Below, piece by piece: positions 15,705-22,438 of a DNA stretch of 30,456 bases. The translations under genes were made by a program, and so were the position numbers. The stretch is from a virus. Under the pieces are notes generated by a model. That model ran no database searches. It saw only the letters and a list, made by a program, of their open reading frames with translations, and was not told the origin of the DNA. Positions within the stretch are counted from its first letter, which is position 1, and every line of letters starts with the position of its first letter. The stretch is from IMG/VR virus record IMGVR_UViG_3300006733_000034, positions 1 to 30,456 of that record; one strand, given 5' to 3'.

Positions 15705-16176
15705 AAAAATCTTTTAAGTTCTTTTTAATTCGTGCGGGATTCCCAGCGACAAAGCATTCGTCTGGAACATCTTTAGTAACTACTGCTCCATCAGCAATAA
15801 TGGCTCTCCGACCAATTTTAATTCCTCCCACTATTGTTGCGTTTGCACCAATCGAAACTTCATCTTCAATGATTATATCCAATATCTTTTTAGCTTTGCG
15901 ATAAGCAAATGGCTTCCTTACATTGGTGAAGTTAGCACCATTACCGATAAATACCTTGTTCTTGATAATAGTCCCAGGGTATATGTTTACGTTGTTGCCT
16001 ATCTTAACATCATCACCAATAATAGACCCTTCGCCGATGTAACATTTTTCTCCGACATTAGTATCTCGTCCTATCTTTGCACTATTACAAATGTGGGTGA
16101 AATACCACACCTTGCTTCCTTGTCCTACCGATACATCTTCCTCAATTATTGAGCTTACTGAATAAAAGAAATCCAT
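15688..16176 (-). CDS. Left-handed beta-helix N-acetyltransferase, WbpD/WlbB-like
   Basis: This 162-residue protein is a run of hexapeptide repeats (VGEKCYIGEGSIIGDDVKIG…, VSIGANATIVGGIKIG) forming a left-handed parallel beta-helix, the fold of trimeric acyl-CoA transferases. The opening EEDVSVGQGSKVWYFTHI, the central NGANFTNVRKPFAYRK and the closing GNPARIKK resemble WbpD/WlbB enzymes, which acetylate the 3-amino group of UDP-2-acetamido-3-amino-glucuronate. It starts one base inside the stop of the WbpB-like dehydrogenase, and the two families act in the same pathway. The alternative is another amino-sugar acetyltransferase of the same fold. It is slightly shorter than typical WbpD. Confidence 0.75.
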   Translation of the reverse strand: MDFFYSVSSIIEEDVSVGQGSKVWYFTHICNSAKIGRDTNVGEKCYIGEGSIIGDDVKIGNNVNIYPGTIIKNKVFIGNGANFTNVRKPFAYRKAKKILDIIIEDEVSIGANATIVGGIKIGRRAIIADGAVVTKDVPDECFVAGNPARIKKNLKDFYDHKK

Positions 16177-17006
16177 TAATTCATTTGTATTAATTGTTTA
16201 ATTGTTCGACCAATTTCACTGAGAGGTACTTTTTTACCCTCCAAAGCATCCTGATAAACTTTCGTATGCAAGTTTTCAAAATGTCTTGTTAAATCTATGT
16301 CTCTTTCTCCGATTACAAACTTTCTAAACTGATTATCCATTGGAGCTTTTAGAGACAGCTCCCATTTGATATTGACATTGGGAAACCAAATCTTTCCTTT
16401 GGCATAGTCTGTTTCTAAAGTTTCTATCTTCCACTCCACTGGCTTACCAAAGAACCAGAATAATAAATCAAAATAATGAACGCCTATGTTGAATAATATC
16501 CCTCCCGATTTTTTGTCATCACCTTTCCAGCCTTTCCAGTAGAAATCACCACGATGCATTCTCAGCGTCAACTCTCCATCCAACACAGGACGATCTTTGT
16601 CAATCCATTCTTTTATCTCTTGCAATTCAGGGTTATGTCTGAGTTGGAGAACTGGAAATAGGTTACCGTTAGCTACATCTTCAAGTTTATTAAAATGCTC
16701 TACCGATGTAACTAGAGGTTTTTCACAAATAACTTTTTTACCTTTCTCGATACACACCATAACATGTACATAGTGAAGATGGTTAGGGGTACAAACACTA
16801 ACCCACTCAACTTCCTTAAATTCTTCAGACTCTATTAAATCTTTAAAGTGGTCAAAGAAGGCTGTTTCCTTAGGTAGCTTTTGGTGTTTTTCCACATCAA
16901 TATCACAACCAGCGATGATCTTTCCTCCGATATCTTTAATAGCATCTATATGTCGTTGGCTTATAAAGCCAAGTCCTACAATCGCCCATTTAGTTTCTTT
17001 TTTCAT
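16176..17006 (-). CDS. Gfo/Idh/MocA oxidoreductase, WlbA/WbpB-like
   Basis: This 276-residue protein has an N-terminal Rossmann fold (WAIVGLGFISQRHIDAIKD, residues 7-25), VSVCTPNHLHYVH (69-81), the signature ICEKPLV (93-99; K96 is the usual active-site lysine) and LQLRHN near 120. It then has WKGDDKKSGGILFNIGVHYFD (160-180, H177), then HFENLHTKVYQDALEGK. The latter parts follow WlbA/WbpB, which oxidise C3 of UDP-GlcNAcA to a 3-keto sugar. At 276 residues it is shorter than the usual 310-350 because the C-terminal region is compact. It overlaps the cytidylyltransferase by 17 bases and abuts the matching acetyltransferase. The WlbA assignment is good but rests on motif comparison from memory. 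Confidence 0.75.
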   Translation of the reverse strand: MKKETKWAIVGLGFISQRHIDAIKDIGGKIIAGCDIDVEKHQKLPKETAFFDHFKDLIESEEFKEVEWVSVCTPNHLHYVHVMVCIEKGKKVICEKPLVTSVEHFNKLEDVANGNLFPVLQLRHNPELQEIKEWIDKDRPVLDGELTLRMHRGDFYWKGWKGDDKKSGGILFNIGVHYFDLLFWFFGKPVEWKIETLETDYAKGKIWFPNVNIKWELSLKAPMDNQFRKFVIGERDIDLTRHFENLHTKVYQDALEGKKVPLSEIGRTIKQLIQMN

Positions 17007-17397
17007 GTCTAATTCTGTGGATTAATTCTGATGTCGAGTAATTATGTTTTCTAGTATTGAAATAGGTTTTAATCTTTAAGGTATGCCCTGTGAACTTCCT
17101 TTCCTTCCAGTCAGCTCCGATGATTCTTATATCTGGCTTTAGTTTCCTTAATAGTTTTATTAAATCATCTTCAGTCTCGTATATATGTATTTCATCTATA
17201 TATTTTAAAGCTGATAGCTGTATCCATCTTTCTTCTAATGACTGGATTGGGTTCTTTTTGTTTCTTGGTCTATCTATTGCTGGATTAGTCTGCAGTCCAA
17301 CGATGAGATAGTCGCATTGGCTTCTAGCTTCTTTAAACATTTTTATATGCCCTGCGTGGCATAAATCAAAAGCTCCGCATGTAAATCCTTTAATCAT
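16990..17397 (-). CDS. TagD-like nucleotidyltransferase
   Basis: This 135-residue protein begins GFTCGAFDLCHAGHIKMFKEA, with the HxGH nucleotide-binding motif at 14-17 (HAGH), followed by CDYLIVGLQTNP and ADWKERKFTG. This matches the glycerol-3-phosphate cytidylyltransferase/RfaE C-terminal family, which activates a phosphorylated sugar or alcohol with CTP or ATP. The usual final RxxxISTT loop is represented by HNYSTSELIHRI, a weaker version. It overlaps the aminotransferase gene by eight bases. Its substrate is not evident, and no kinase or CDP-dependent partner is present, so it may make a CDP-activated linker such as CDP-glycerol or serve an unrelated step. Confidence 0.75.
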   Translation of the reverse strand: MIKGFTCGAFDLCHAGHIKMFKEARSQCDYLIVGLQTNPAIDRPRNKKNPIQSLEERWIQLSALKYIDEIHIYETEDDLIKLLRKLKPDIRIIGADWKERKFTGHTLKIKTYFNTRKHNYSTSELIHRIRHEKRN

Positions 17398-18415
17398 ATT
17401 CTTTTACAGCATCGATTACATATTGAACTTCTTTGGGTGTCATATCGGGATAAAGAGGTAATGAAACTATGTGTTCTCCCGTCCATTCTGTGTTGGGCAA
17501 AGTTCCTTTTAACGCATATTTTTTATAAGCTGTCATTTCGTGCAGTGGTCTAAAATGTACTGTCGTCTGTATTCCTTTCTCGTGCATATGATCCATAAAG
17601 TTCTCTCTATTATTAACAAGAATAGGATAAACGTGGTTTCCAGTATTACTTTCCAAAAGTCCCTCATTATATTTATTAACAATCTCATTACGCCGTTTAG
17701 TCATTTCTGGGAGCTTTTTTAATTGCTCGATTCCAATAGAAGCTCTAAGATCATCACCTTTGTACCGATAACCAACGAACTTGATGTCATATTGTTTGTA
17801 TCTTCCTTTATATCTTTCGGCTGTCCCAAAATCTAAGCCATGATCTCTGGCTGACCTGAACCATTCCGCTTCCTTATCATAGTTAGTAACAATCATACCC
17901 CCTTGACAAGTGGTCATATTCTTAGTGGCATAAAAGGAATAACACCAAATAGAAGGGGAATTAACTACATCATCAGCTTCGATGCGGTGAGCTGAGTCAT
18001 AAATTGGTGCATTTGTTTTATTTCTTTCTCCACAAAGATGTACATGAATCCCATTTAGATAAGGTTGGTTAATTAAAAGAGAGTGAGTTTCAGTATCTAC
18101 AAAGTCTGGCTTAAATCCATTATTAACTATTACTTCTGCGGTAGCAGCAAAAGTTAAGCTCGGAACTTGTAGACTTGGCTGATGTTTACAAAACAAAAAC
18201 TCCTCTCTATGGATTTTTATATACTTAACGGCTAGGTCTAAAGCTGCCGTTCCACTATCAACAAAAATAGCGTGCTTGCCTCCAACATAATCAGCAAACC
18301 TTTCTTCAAATTCTTTGGACTTAGGACCAAGTACAACCCAGCCACTGTCGATAGTTTCGCAAATAGCTTTCTTTTCTTCTTCTCCTAGTGTTGTTTTACA
18401 GAATGGGATTTTCAT
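17390..18415 (-). CDS. DegT/DnrJ/EryC1/StrS aminotransferase (WbpE- or FdtB-like)
   Basis: This 341-residue protein is a PLP-dependent sugar aminotransferase. It has SGWVVLGPKSKEFEE (24-38), HAIFVDSGTAALDLAV (48-63), VPSLTFAATAEVIV (84-97), PIYDSAHRIEA (137-147, D140 at the pyridine-contact position) and CYSFYATKNMTTCQGGMIVT (158-177, K165 the expected PLP lysine). It transfers an amino group from glutamate to a keto-sugar nucleotide. Neighbours suggest either the 3-keto product of the WlbA/WbpB-like dehydrogenase (as WbpE) or a keto-6-deoxy sugar from the RmlB-like enzyme. It is a little shorter than the family norm of 360-400. It is preceded by a 52-base gap with a GGGAGG/CCTCCC hairpin, and its ATG lacks an accessible Shine-Dalgarno sequence. 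Confidence 0.85.
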   Translation of the reverse strand: MKIPFCKTTLGEEEKKAICETIDSGWVVLGPKSKEFEERFADYVGGKHAIFVDSGTAALDLAVKYIKIHREEFLFCKHQPSLQVPSLTFAATAEVIVNNGFKPDFVDTETHSLLINQPYLNGIHVHLCGERNKTNAPIYDSAHRIEADDVVNSPSIWCYSFYATKNMTTCQGGMIVTNYDKEAEWFRSARDHGLDFGTAERYKGRYKQYDIKFVGYRYKGDDLRASIGIEQLKKLPEMTKRRNEIVNKYNEGLLESNTGNHVYPILVNNRENFMDHMHEKGIQTTVHFRPLHEMTAYKKYALKGTLPNTEWTGEHIVSLPLYPDMTPKEVQYVIDAVKEYD

Positions 18416-18420
18416 AAAAT

Positions 18421-18440
18421 GGGAGGTTTGACCCCCTCCC
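18421..18440 (-). promoter_or_regulatory. GGGAGG/CCTCCC hairpin before the aminotransferase start
   Basis: On the minus strand GGGAGG, an 8-base loop and CCTCCC form a 6-bp all-GC-rich stem five bases before the aminotransferase ATG, followed by only ATTTT. This is the largest gap inside the otherwise overlapping island. It could be a weak terminator/attenuator or an RNA structure covering the only purine-rich ribosome-binding-like sequence in the gap. The structure is seen; the role is not. Confidence 0.5.
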
Positions 18441-18467
18441 GTAGGTTATAAAGGAAAGTCGCTAGTA

Positions 18468-18905
18468 TCACTGACTCTCTTTGATCTTGATGCCAAAGTA
18501 GAACTTAGCAGGATTACCCCACCACGCTTCAAGCGAAGGAATGTTTCTGGTAACAACCGAGCCTGCACCTATCTGAGAGCTTTCACCAATCTCAATACCA
18601 GGAAGGATAGTGGCGTTAGCTCCGATAGATACTCCGTCATTGACCTTAGTTTTCATCCAATGCTTCCCTCCAGATGGAGGATGTTTGTCATTGGTGAATA
18701 CCACATGAGGTCCAATAAAGACATTGTTTCCAATTGTTACTCCGTTAGGAATAAAGCATCCCGCTTGAATCTTGCAGTTGTTGCCAATTATTACATCATC
18801 GCCTATCCAGACATGGCTATGAATTGTACAATTATCCCCAATGACACAATCACCAATGTTACTGAGTTCTTGATGCCAAACTTCAGTCCCTTTACCAATT
18901 TTCAT
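18468..18905 (-). CDS. Left-handed beta-helix sugar acetyltransferase (FdtC/QdtC/WbbJ type)
   Basis: This 145-residue protein is built from hexapeptide repeats (IGDCVIGDNCTIHSHVWIGDDVIIGNNC, GVTIGNNVFIGPHVVFTND, GVSIGANATILPGIEIGESSQIGAGSVV) and ends with WWGNPAKFYFG. This is the trimeric left-handed beta-helix acyltransferase fold. Size and the FTNDKHP segment resemble the dTDP-amino-sugar acetyltransferases FdtC/QdtC. Standing directly after RmlB- and RmlD-like genes, it may acetylate a dTDP-amino-6-deoxy sugar or an O-position. It has the best ribosome binding site of the island: AAAGGAGT five bases before the ATG, in a three-base gap after the preceding stop. Acceptor specificity cannot be read from sequence. 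Confidence 0.75.
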   Translation of the reverse strand: MKIGKGTEVWHQELSNIGDCVIGDNCTIHSHVWIGDDVIIGNNCKIQAGCFIPNGVTIGNNVFIGPHVVFTNDKHPPSGGKHWMKTKVNDGVSIGANATILPGIEIGESSQIGAGSVVTRNIPSLEAWWGNPAKFYFGIKIKESQ

Positions 18906-18908
18906 TAG

Positions 18909-19742
18909 TTACTCCTTTATTCTTTTGTTAAATTCCTCGACCACATCATTCACTCTATCTCTTACATTCGGTAATAGAGTGTTTCTTACCGAAGTCGCAT
19001 ATGTCGTTACTCGTTGAGCCTTACCCTCTTTTTTCATATCTTCGTCTTGCACTTCTTTAGAACGGATTGTAAAGGTATGTCCCATTTTCTCTCCTAGTTC
19101 TGCTGGTGAGATAGTACCTTCATTGACTAAATGGAAGACTCCATGCCCTCCATCAGTCATTAGTTTTAATAAAACAGGGAACATATCTTCAACAATCGTA
19201 ACTGTTTCTTGGTTATCATTGAGCTTCTCATAGCCGAGGAGCTTGTTCAGAGTATTGCGTGGATGTGGAATAGCGGAGATAGGTAATCGAGGTCGGATAA
19301 TAATTGATCGAGGATTAGCTTCTAATATCAAATGTTCTGCTACAACTTTGGATAAAGCATAGAAGCATTTAGGATTAGGGATACTTTCTTCAGTCTTGAC
19401 ATCCTCTTTATCTTTACTCTCAAAGATACAAGCTGAGGAAATAAAGACGTGCAGTTTACCATGATCCTCACACAATCCAGCTATATTAGCCGCAGCTAAG
19501 GTATTGATGCCTAAAGTTTCGTTTTTGTTCTTCTCACACCAGTCAATTTGTGTTTTAGCCACAGCGTTGATAACTACATCACACTCATTAAAATTAGTCA
19601 GGTCCTTGATAGGTTGCATTCCGACAGCTCTGATGTCAGTTCTCTCGATCATAGACGAGAATCCTTTTTGTTCATTAAAGTAATCGTTTAACCGATTCCC
19701 TAACCAACCATCGCCATAAATTAAAATCTTAGTATTTTCCAT
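18909..19742 (-). CDS. RmlD-like extended short-chain dehydrogenase/reductase
   Basis: This 277-residue protein has a nucleotide-binding start ILIYGDGWLGNRL (6-18, G10-x-G12-x-x-G15), CDVVINAVAKTQIDWCE (54-70) and a catalytic YALSK (Y128, K132) in NPKCFYALSKVVAEH. The segment VFISSACIFES replaces the usual hiSTDYVFDG. This pattern is that of RmlD-type dTDP-4-dehydro-sugar reductases and related 4-keto reductases. It overlaps the RmlB gene by 14 bases, so the two probably act in sequence on a dTDP-4-keto-6-deoxy sugar. RmlA and RmlC are not present. The altered SSACIF segment makes the exact reaction uncertain; a general SDR epimerase/reductase is the alternative. Confidence 0.7.
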   Translation of the reverse strand: MENTKILIYGDGWLGNRLNDYFNEQKGFSSMIERTDIRAVGMQPIKDLTNFNECDVVINAVAKTQIDWCEKNKNETLGINTLAAANIAGLCEDHGKLHVFISSACIFESKDKEDVKTEESIPNPKCFYALSKVVAEHLILEANPRSIIIRPRLPISAIPHPRNTLNKLLGYEKLNDNQETVTIVEDMFPVLLKLMTDGGHGVFHLVNEGTISPAELGEKMGHTFTIRSKEVQDEDMKKEGKAQRVTTYATSVRNTLLPNVRDRVNDVVEEFNKRIKE

Positions 19743-20697
19743 TTTTATATTTATCTATGTACCACTTAATTGTTTTTACCATCTCACGCTCGAATGTTCC
19801 TTGTTTATGACAGCATTTAGGCTTCCAGCCTAGATTCTCTAAATTCTCGGTAGACAAAGCGTACCGAGCATCATTGCCTGGTCGGTTCTTTATCATCTTT
19901 ATTTCCCCTCCAAAATGTTTAATCCCAAATTCAGCTAACTGACGGTTAGATAATTCGTTATGAGCGGATACGTTATAAAAATCTCCTGCTTTTCCTTTAT
20001 GTAAAACAAGGTCAATGGCTGAACAGTTGTCTATTACCCACAGCCAATCTCGTACCTCTGTCCCTTCACCATGAACAGTTATAGCTCTATTCTTGGCGAT
20101 GCATTCGGCAATAACGTGGACGTACTTCTCTTGGGACTGGTATTTTCCGAAGTTGTTAGCAGACCTTGTATAAAGAATATCAAGGTTATGAGGAGGAAAC
20201 AGGTAAGAATAAGTAAATACTTCTGCCGCTGCCTTGCTTCCTGAATAACGATTTTTGGGTAGAAGTCTGTCTGTTTCGCTGAAGACTCCTTTTTTAATTT
20301 CTCCATATACTTCATCAGTACTAATATGAACCATTCGCATATTGTAGTTCATCGCTACCTCAGCAATGACTCCTGCTCCAATAATGTTGGAGTGAATATG
20401 TCTATTTGATTTTACTATTGCTCTACCTACGTGAGATTCAGCCGCAAAGTTAACTACCGCATTGCACATATACAAAGCGTCAAACATTGCTTCCTCATCA
20501 CAGATGTCTGCGGTAAAGAATTTAAAGCGTGGGTTGTGTTTAAATTTGTCGAGGTTCTCCCAACTGAAACCTCGTTCACTGGCGGCGTAGGTCAACTTGT
20601 CTATAAGGACAAAGTCGTAAGAGGGATATTTGTCAGCCATGTAATGGATGAAGTTACTCCCAATAAATCCTGCCGCTCCTGTTACGGCTATTTTCAT
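19729..20697 (-). CDS. rmlB: dTDP-glucose 4,6-dehydratase (RmlB)
   Basis: This 322-residue protein matches RmlB through its whole length: GAAGFIGSNF (7-16), VNFAAESHVGRAI (82-94), STDEVYG (126-132), RYSGSKAAAE with Y151 and K155, TRSANNFGKYQSQEKYV, HGEGTEVRDWLWVIDN, YNVSAHNELSN and RPGNDARYAL…LGWKP. The enzyme converts dTDP-glucose to dTDP-4-keto-6-deoxyglucose using bound NAD. The consensus PYSASKA is RYSGSKA here, still with the catalytic Tyr and Lys. It is the first gene of the sugar island, downstream of an extended -10 promoter and a terminator. Substrate dTDP-glucose would need the host's RmlA. The ATG has no strong Shine-Dalgarno sequence (ACGAG at five bases). Confidence 0.9.
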   Translation of the reverse strand: MKIAVTGAAGFIGSNFIHYMADKYPSYDFVLIDKLTYAASERGFSWENLDKFKHNPRFKFFTADICDEEAMFDALYMCNAVVNFAAESHVGRAIVKSNRHIHSNIIGAGVIAEVAMNYNMRMVHISTDEVYGEIKKGVFSETDRLLPKNRYSGSKAAAEVFTYSYLFPPHNLDILYTRSANNFGKYQSQEKYVHVIAECIAKNRAITVHGEGTEVRDWLWVIDNCSAIDLVLHKGKAGDFYNVSAHNELSNRQLAEFGIKHFGGEIKMIKNRPGNDARYALSTENLENLGWKPKCCHKQGTFEREMVKTIKWYIDKYKNGKY

Positions 20698-20725
20698 AAT
20701 GCTCGTTAAAGTACTTAACTAATTA

Positions 20726-20753
20726 ATTATACCACATAAAAGAAAAAGGTGAA
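20726..20753 (-). promoter_or_regulatory. Extended -10 promoter of the sugar island
   Basis: On the minus strand TTCACC (20753-20748, four of six matches to TTGACA) is followed after 16 bases by TG-G-TATAAT (perfect -10 with TGn extension, -10 at 20731-20726). It lies 29 bases before the rmlB ATG and immediately after the terminator closing the capsid operon; the -35 overlaps the terminator stem. Confidence 0.65.
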
Positions 20754-20768
20754 GACAATCTCTCCACC
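20738..20768 (-). terminator. Intrinsic terminator after the capsid operon
   Basis: On the minus strand GGTGGAGA-GATTG-TCTTCACC gives an 8-bp stem (one G-T pair) with a 5-base loop, followed by TTTTTCTTTT. It directly abuts the TAG stop of the zinc-ribbon-like gene. This is the clearest intrinsic terminator in the window. Confidence 0.8.
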
Positions 20769-21005
20769 CTAATCTGCGTCATTGGGAGTTTGGTCTGCAT
20801 TAAAGCAGTCAATCCCGCAAAAGCGATATTGATTTCGGCTACCTTTAAAGCATCTATGAGTCCTTTTCATTCCACAGTTCCAGCATAAAGTCTCGTCATA
20901 ACTATCAACTTTACTTACTTGTTTCTTTACTACTTTTTCAACCTCAACTTTAGGAGCTTTCCGTGGTCTTCCCACAGATTTTTTTACTGCTTTTTTAATA
21001 GGCAT
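20769..21005 (-). CDS. Small basic protein with a zinc-ribbon-like Cys cluster
   Basis: This 78-residue protein has a basic N-terminus with an AT-hook-like GRPRK (residues 12-16) and many Lys/Val (KVEVEKVVKKQVSKV). A C-terminal cysteine cluster follows: CWNCGMKRTHRC and FCGIDC, that is CxxC…C…CxxxC. It suggests a zinc-binding fold able to contact nucleic acid. It is the last gene of the capsid operon, starting one base after the preceding gene, and its stop abuts the terminator. It might regulate late transcription or bind DNA in the head; no specific family was recognised. Confidence 0.55.
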   Translation of the reverse strand: MPIKKAVKKSVGRPRKAPKVEVEKVVKKQVSKVDSYDETLCWNCGMKRTHRCFKGSRNQYRFCGIDCFNADQTPNDAD

Positions 21006-21006
21006 A

Positions 21007-21207
21007 TCAAGAGTGAGTTAGTGGAACTTCGGTGTTATGTTCCCCATGAGATGGTTGTTTGAACTGAGCTGGGTTAGCAATACGGTAAGCATTAGCAGAT
21101 GCTGGAGAGCGAAATACTAATCCATGTGCTGCTGAAGTAGCTAAAGTAATAAACCCTTCACCTAATGGTTGGTTATTGTTATCGTCTCTTCCGTCTGATA
21201 AACTCAT
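21007..21207 (-). CDS. Small hypothetical protein after the coat gene
   Basis: Function not recognised. The 66 residues (MSLSDGRDDNNNQPLGEGFI…HGLVFRSPASANAYRI…) are polar with a central possible beta stretch, without cysteines or membrane segments. The start is preceded by an A-rich stretch with no Shine-Dalgarno sequence and ends one base before the zinc-ribbon-like gene. Position after the coat gene would suit a head decoration or minor structural protein, but nothing in the sequence proves it. Confidence 0.45.
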   Translation of the reverse strand: MSLSDGRDDNNNQPLGEGFITLATSAAHGLVFRSPASANAYRIANPAQFKQPSHGEHNTEVPLTHS

Positions 21208-21259
21208 TTTTTTATTTATTAGCTTAATGTTTGATGACGACCTTTACTTCTTCACCAAA

Positions 21260-21307
21260 GGGAAGCTAATAAACTTCCCCTAACCATTGAGTTATAAAGC
21301 TGGTTAG
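21260..21307 (-). repeat. Two tandem hairpins downstream of the coat protein gene
   Basis: In the 129-base gap after the coat gene, TGGTTAG/CTAACCA (21301-21307 with 21281-21287) and GGGAAG/CTTCCC (21260-21265 with 21274-21279) form two successive stem-loops. The second is followed on the minus strand by TTTGG, a poor T-tract. They may be a leaky terminator or a 3' structure that stabilises coat mRNA. The second hairpin also contains AAGCTAATAAA, matching TTTATTAGCTT nearer the next gene, so an alternative pairing exists. Confidence 0.5.
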
Positions 21308-21336
21308 CCACTTCGATACTTGTCTTCATCCCAATT

Positions 21337-22413
21337 CTAAGTAGAAGTTGGAATTGCGGACAAAGTAAGACCTGCATTTTCTCGAGCAGAAGTAGATGAA
21401 GTACCAGTCATAACATCATCAGAGCCAGTCCAAAGAATCAAACCTGAGGAGACGTTCAACACCTTAGAGGTGAAGTGTGCCTTCCAACCGTAAGTGGTTG
21501 ATTGGTTCAATGGGTCAGACTTAGATGGACCTTGTACTAAGAAGGTTTTAACACCTCCATCCAGTTCGGTTGCACCATAGAATGAGCGACCAAAGATCAC
21601 AGTTCCGTATGCTAGGGCTGATACACCACCAGCAACAGAGATAGCAAATCCATTACCAGAACCAGCAGAAACTGGGGTTTGAGTAGTTTCGACGAATCGA
21701 ACACCCTCAACTCTTCCAATTTCACCCCTGTATAAGAACTCAGGAGTTGTGTACTGATGCCAGTTCTGCCATGTGCTGTCAGAACGTAAGTCTTCAGAAA
21801 TCAACGGGTGAATAATACCGATGTAGTTCTGTCCATCCACTGTAGGAGCGTTTCTTCGGCGGAGTTCGCCAGCAGAACGTCTAATATCGGAAACAGCGAT
21901 CAACACATTACTGTAAGTATTTGCAACAAAGTTATCTGTTGAAATAAGTAATTCAGAAGATGTCTTGACAATGTTGATGGATGACACTGCAGTATCAGGG
22001 TCATCGAAGAATAGGATTGCTTGCATGATTGACTTATCAATCGTTTCGGCAGCTTGGTGAGCCAATTCTTGAGTAGCCATGTCTAGAACATCAGTGATTG
22101 ATGCTAGTTCAACAGTGTCTTCAAGAACGGTGTAACCTCCATAAACTTCAATGAGCGATGATACTTTCAGTGTGGAAAGAACGTTAGCAGATGGTCTAAT
22201 ACCAGCAGTAACCTTCTGACCGTAACCCAATCGTCGTGGTCTGTTCCAAATAACGCTAGTACCTTCGTTTAACGGAAGGGGCTTTTTAACAGCGAATTGA
22301 AAGAACTTAGTCTCTGGATTTAAAGTTTCGAGAAGCATGCGGTCATAGTAACTTTTAATGGTATTCGTCAACGACGTAGTCGTTGTAAATGTACCAATAT
22401 CAATTGCAGGCAT
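21337..22413 (-). CDS. Major capsid protein, N4-gp56 family
   Basis: This 358-residue coat protein starts MPAIDIGTFTTTTSLTNTIK and continues YYDRMLLETLNPETKFFQFA, VKKPLPLNEGTSVIWNRPRR, VYGGYTVLEDTVELASITDVLDMATQELAHQAAETID. This succession (SYYDRxLLE…F…KKP-P-x-x-x-G…RxxR…GGYxxL-x-D…) is the hallmark of the N4-gp56/P22-like HK97-fold coat family. Later segments (YIGIIHPLISEDLR…WQNWHQYTTPEFLYRGEIGRVEGVRFVE) also fit that family. It follows the scaffold-like gene as expected. The stop is TAG, and a hairpin-rich untranslated stretch follows. The start codon has only a weak purine match upstream, surprising for the most abundant virion protein. Confidence 0.88.
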   Translation of the reverse strand: MPAIDIGTFTTTTSLTNTIKSYYDRMLLETLNPETKFFQFAVKKPLPLNEGTSVIWNRPRRLGYGQKVTAGIRPSANVLSTLKVSSLIEVYGGYTVLEDTVELASITDVLDMATQELAHQAAETIDKSIMQAILFFDDPDTAVSSINIVKTSSELLISTDNFVANTYSNVLIAVSDIRRSAGELRRRNAPTVDGQNYIGIIHPLISEDLRSDSTWQNWHQYTTPEFLYRGEIGRVEGVRFVETTQTPVSAGSGNGFAISVAGGVSALAYGTVIFGRSFYGATELDGGVKTFLVQGPSKSDPLNQSTTYGWKAHFTSKVLNVSSGLILWTGSDDVMTGTSSTSARENAGLTLSAIPTST

Positions 22414-22438
22414 GCGTTTCTAAATTTAGTTTATGTTT

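Noticed and set aside
20079-20315. A 78-codon minus-strand frame inside rmlB
   Set aside because: It is out of frame within a gene with a full set of RmlB motifs, so it is a shadow.
10624-20697. Sugar island as contaminating host DNA joined in assembly
   Set aside because: Same strand, same tight spacing and similar codon and start style as flanking phage genes, and terminators at both joints argue for a real phage operon; read coverage would settle it.
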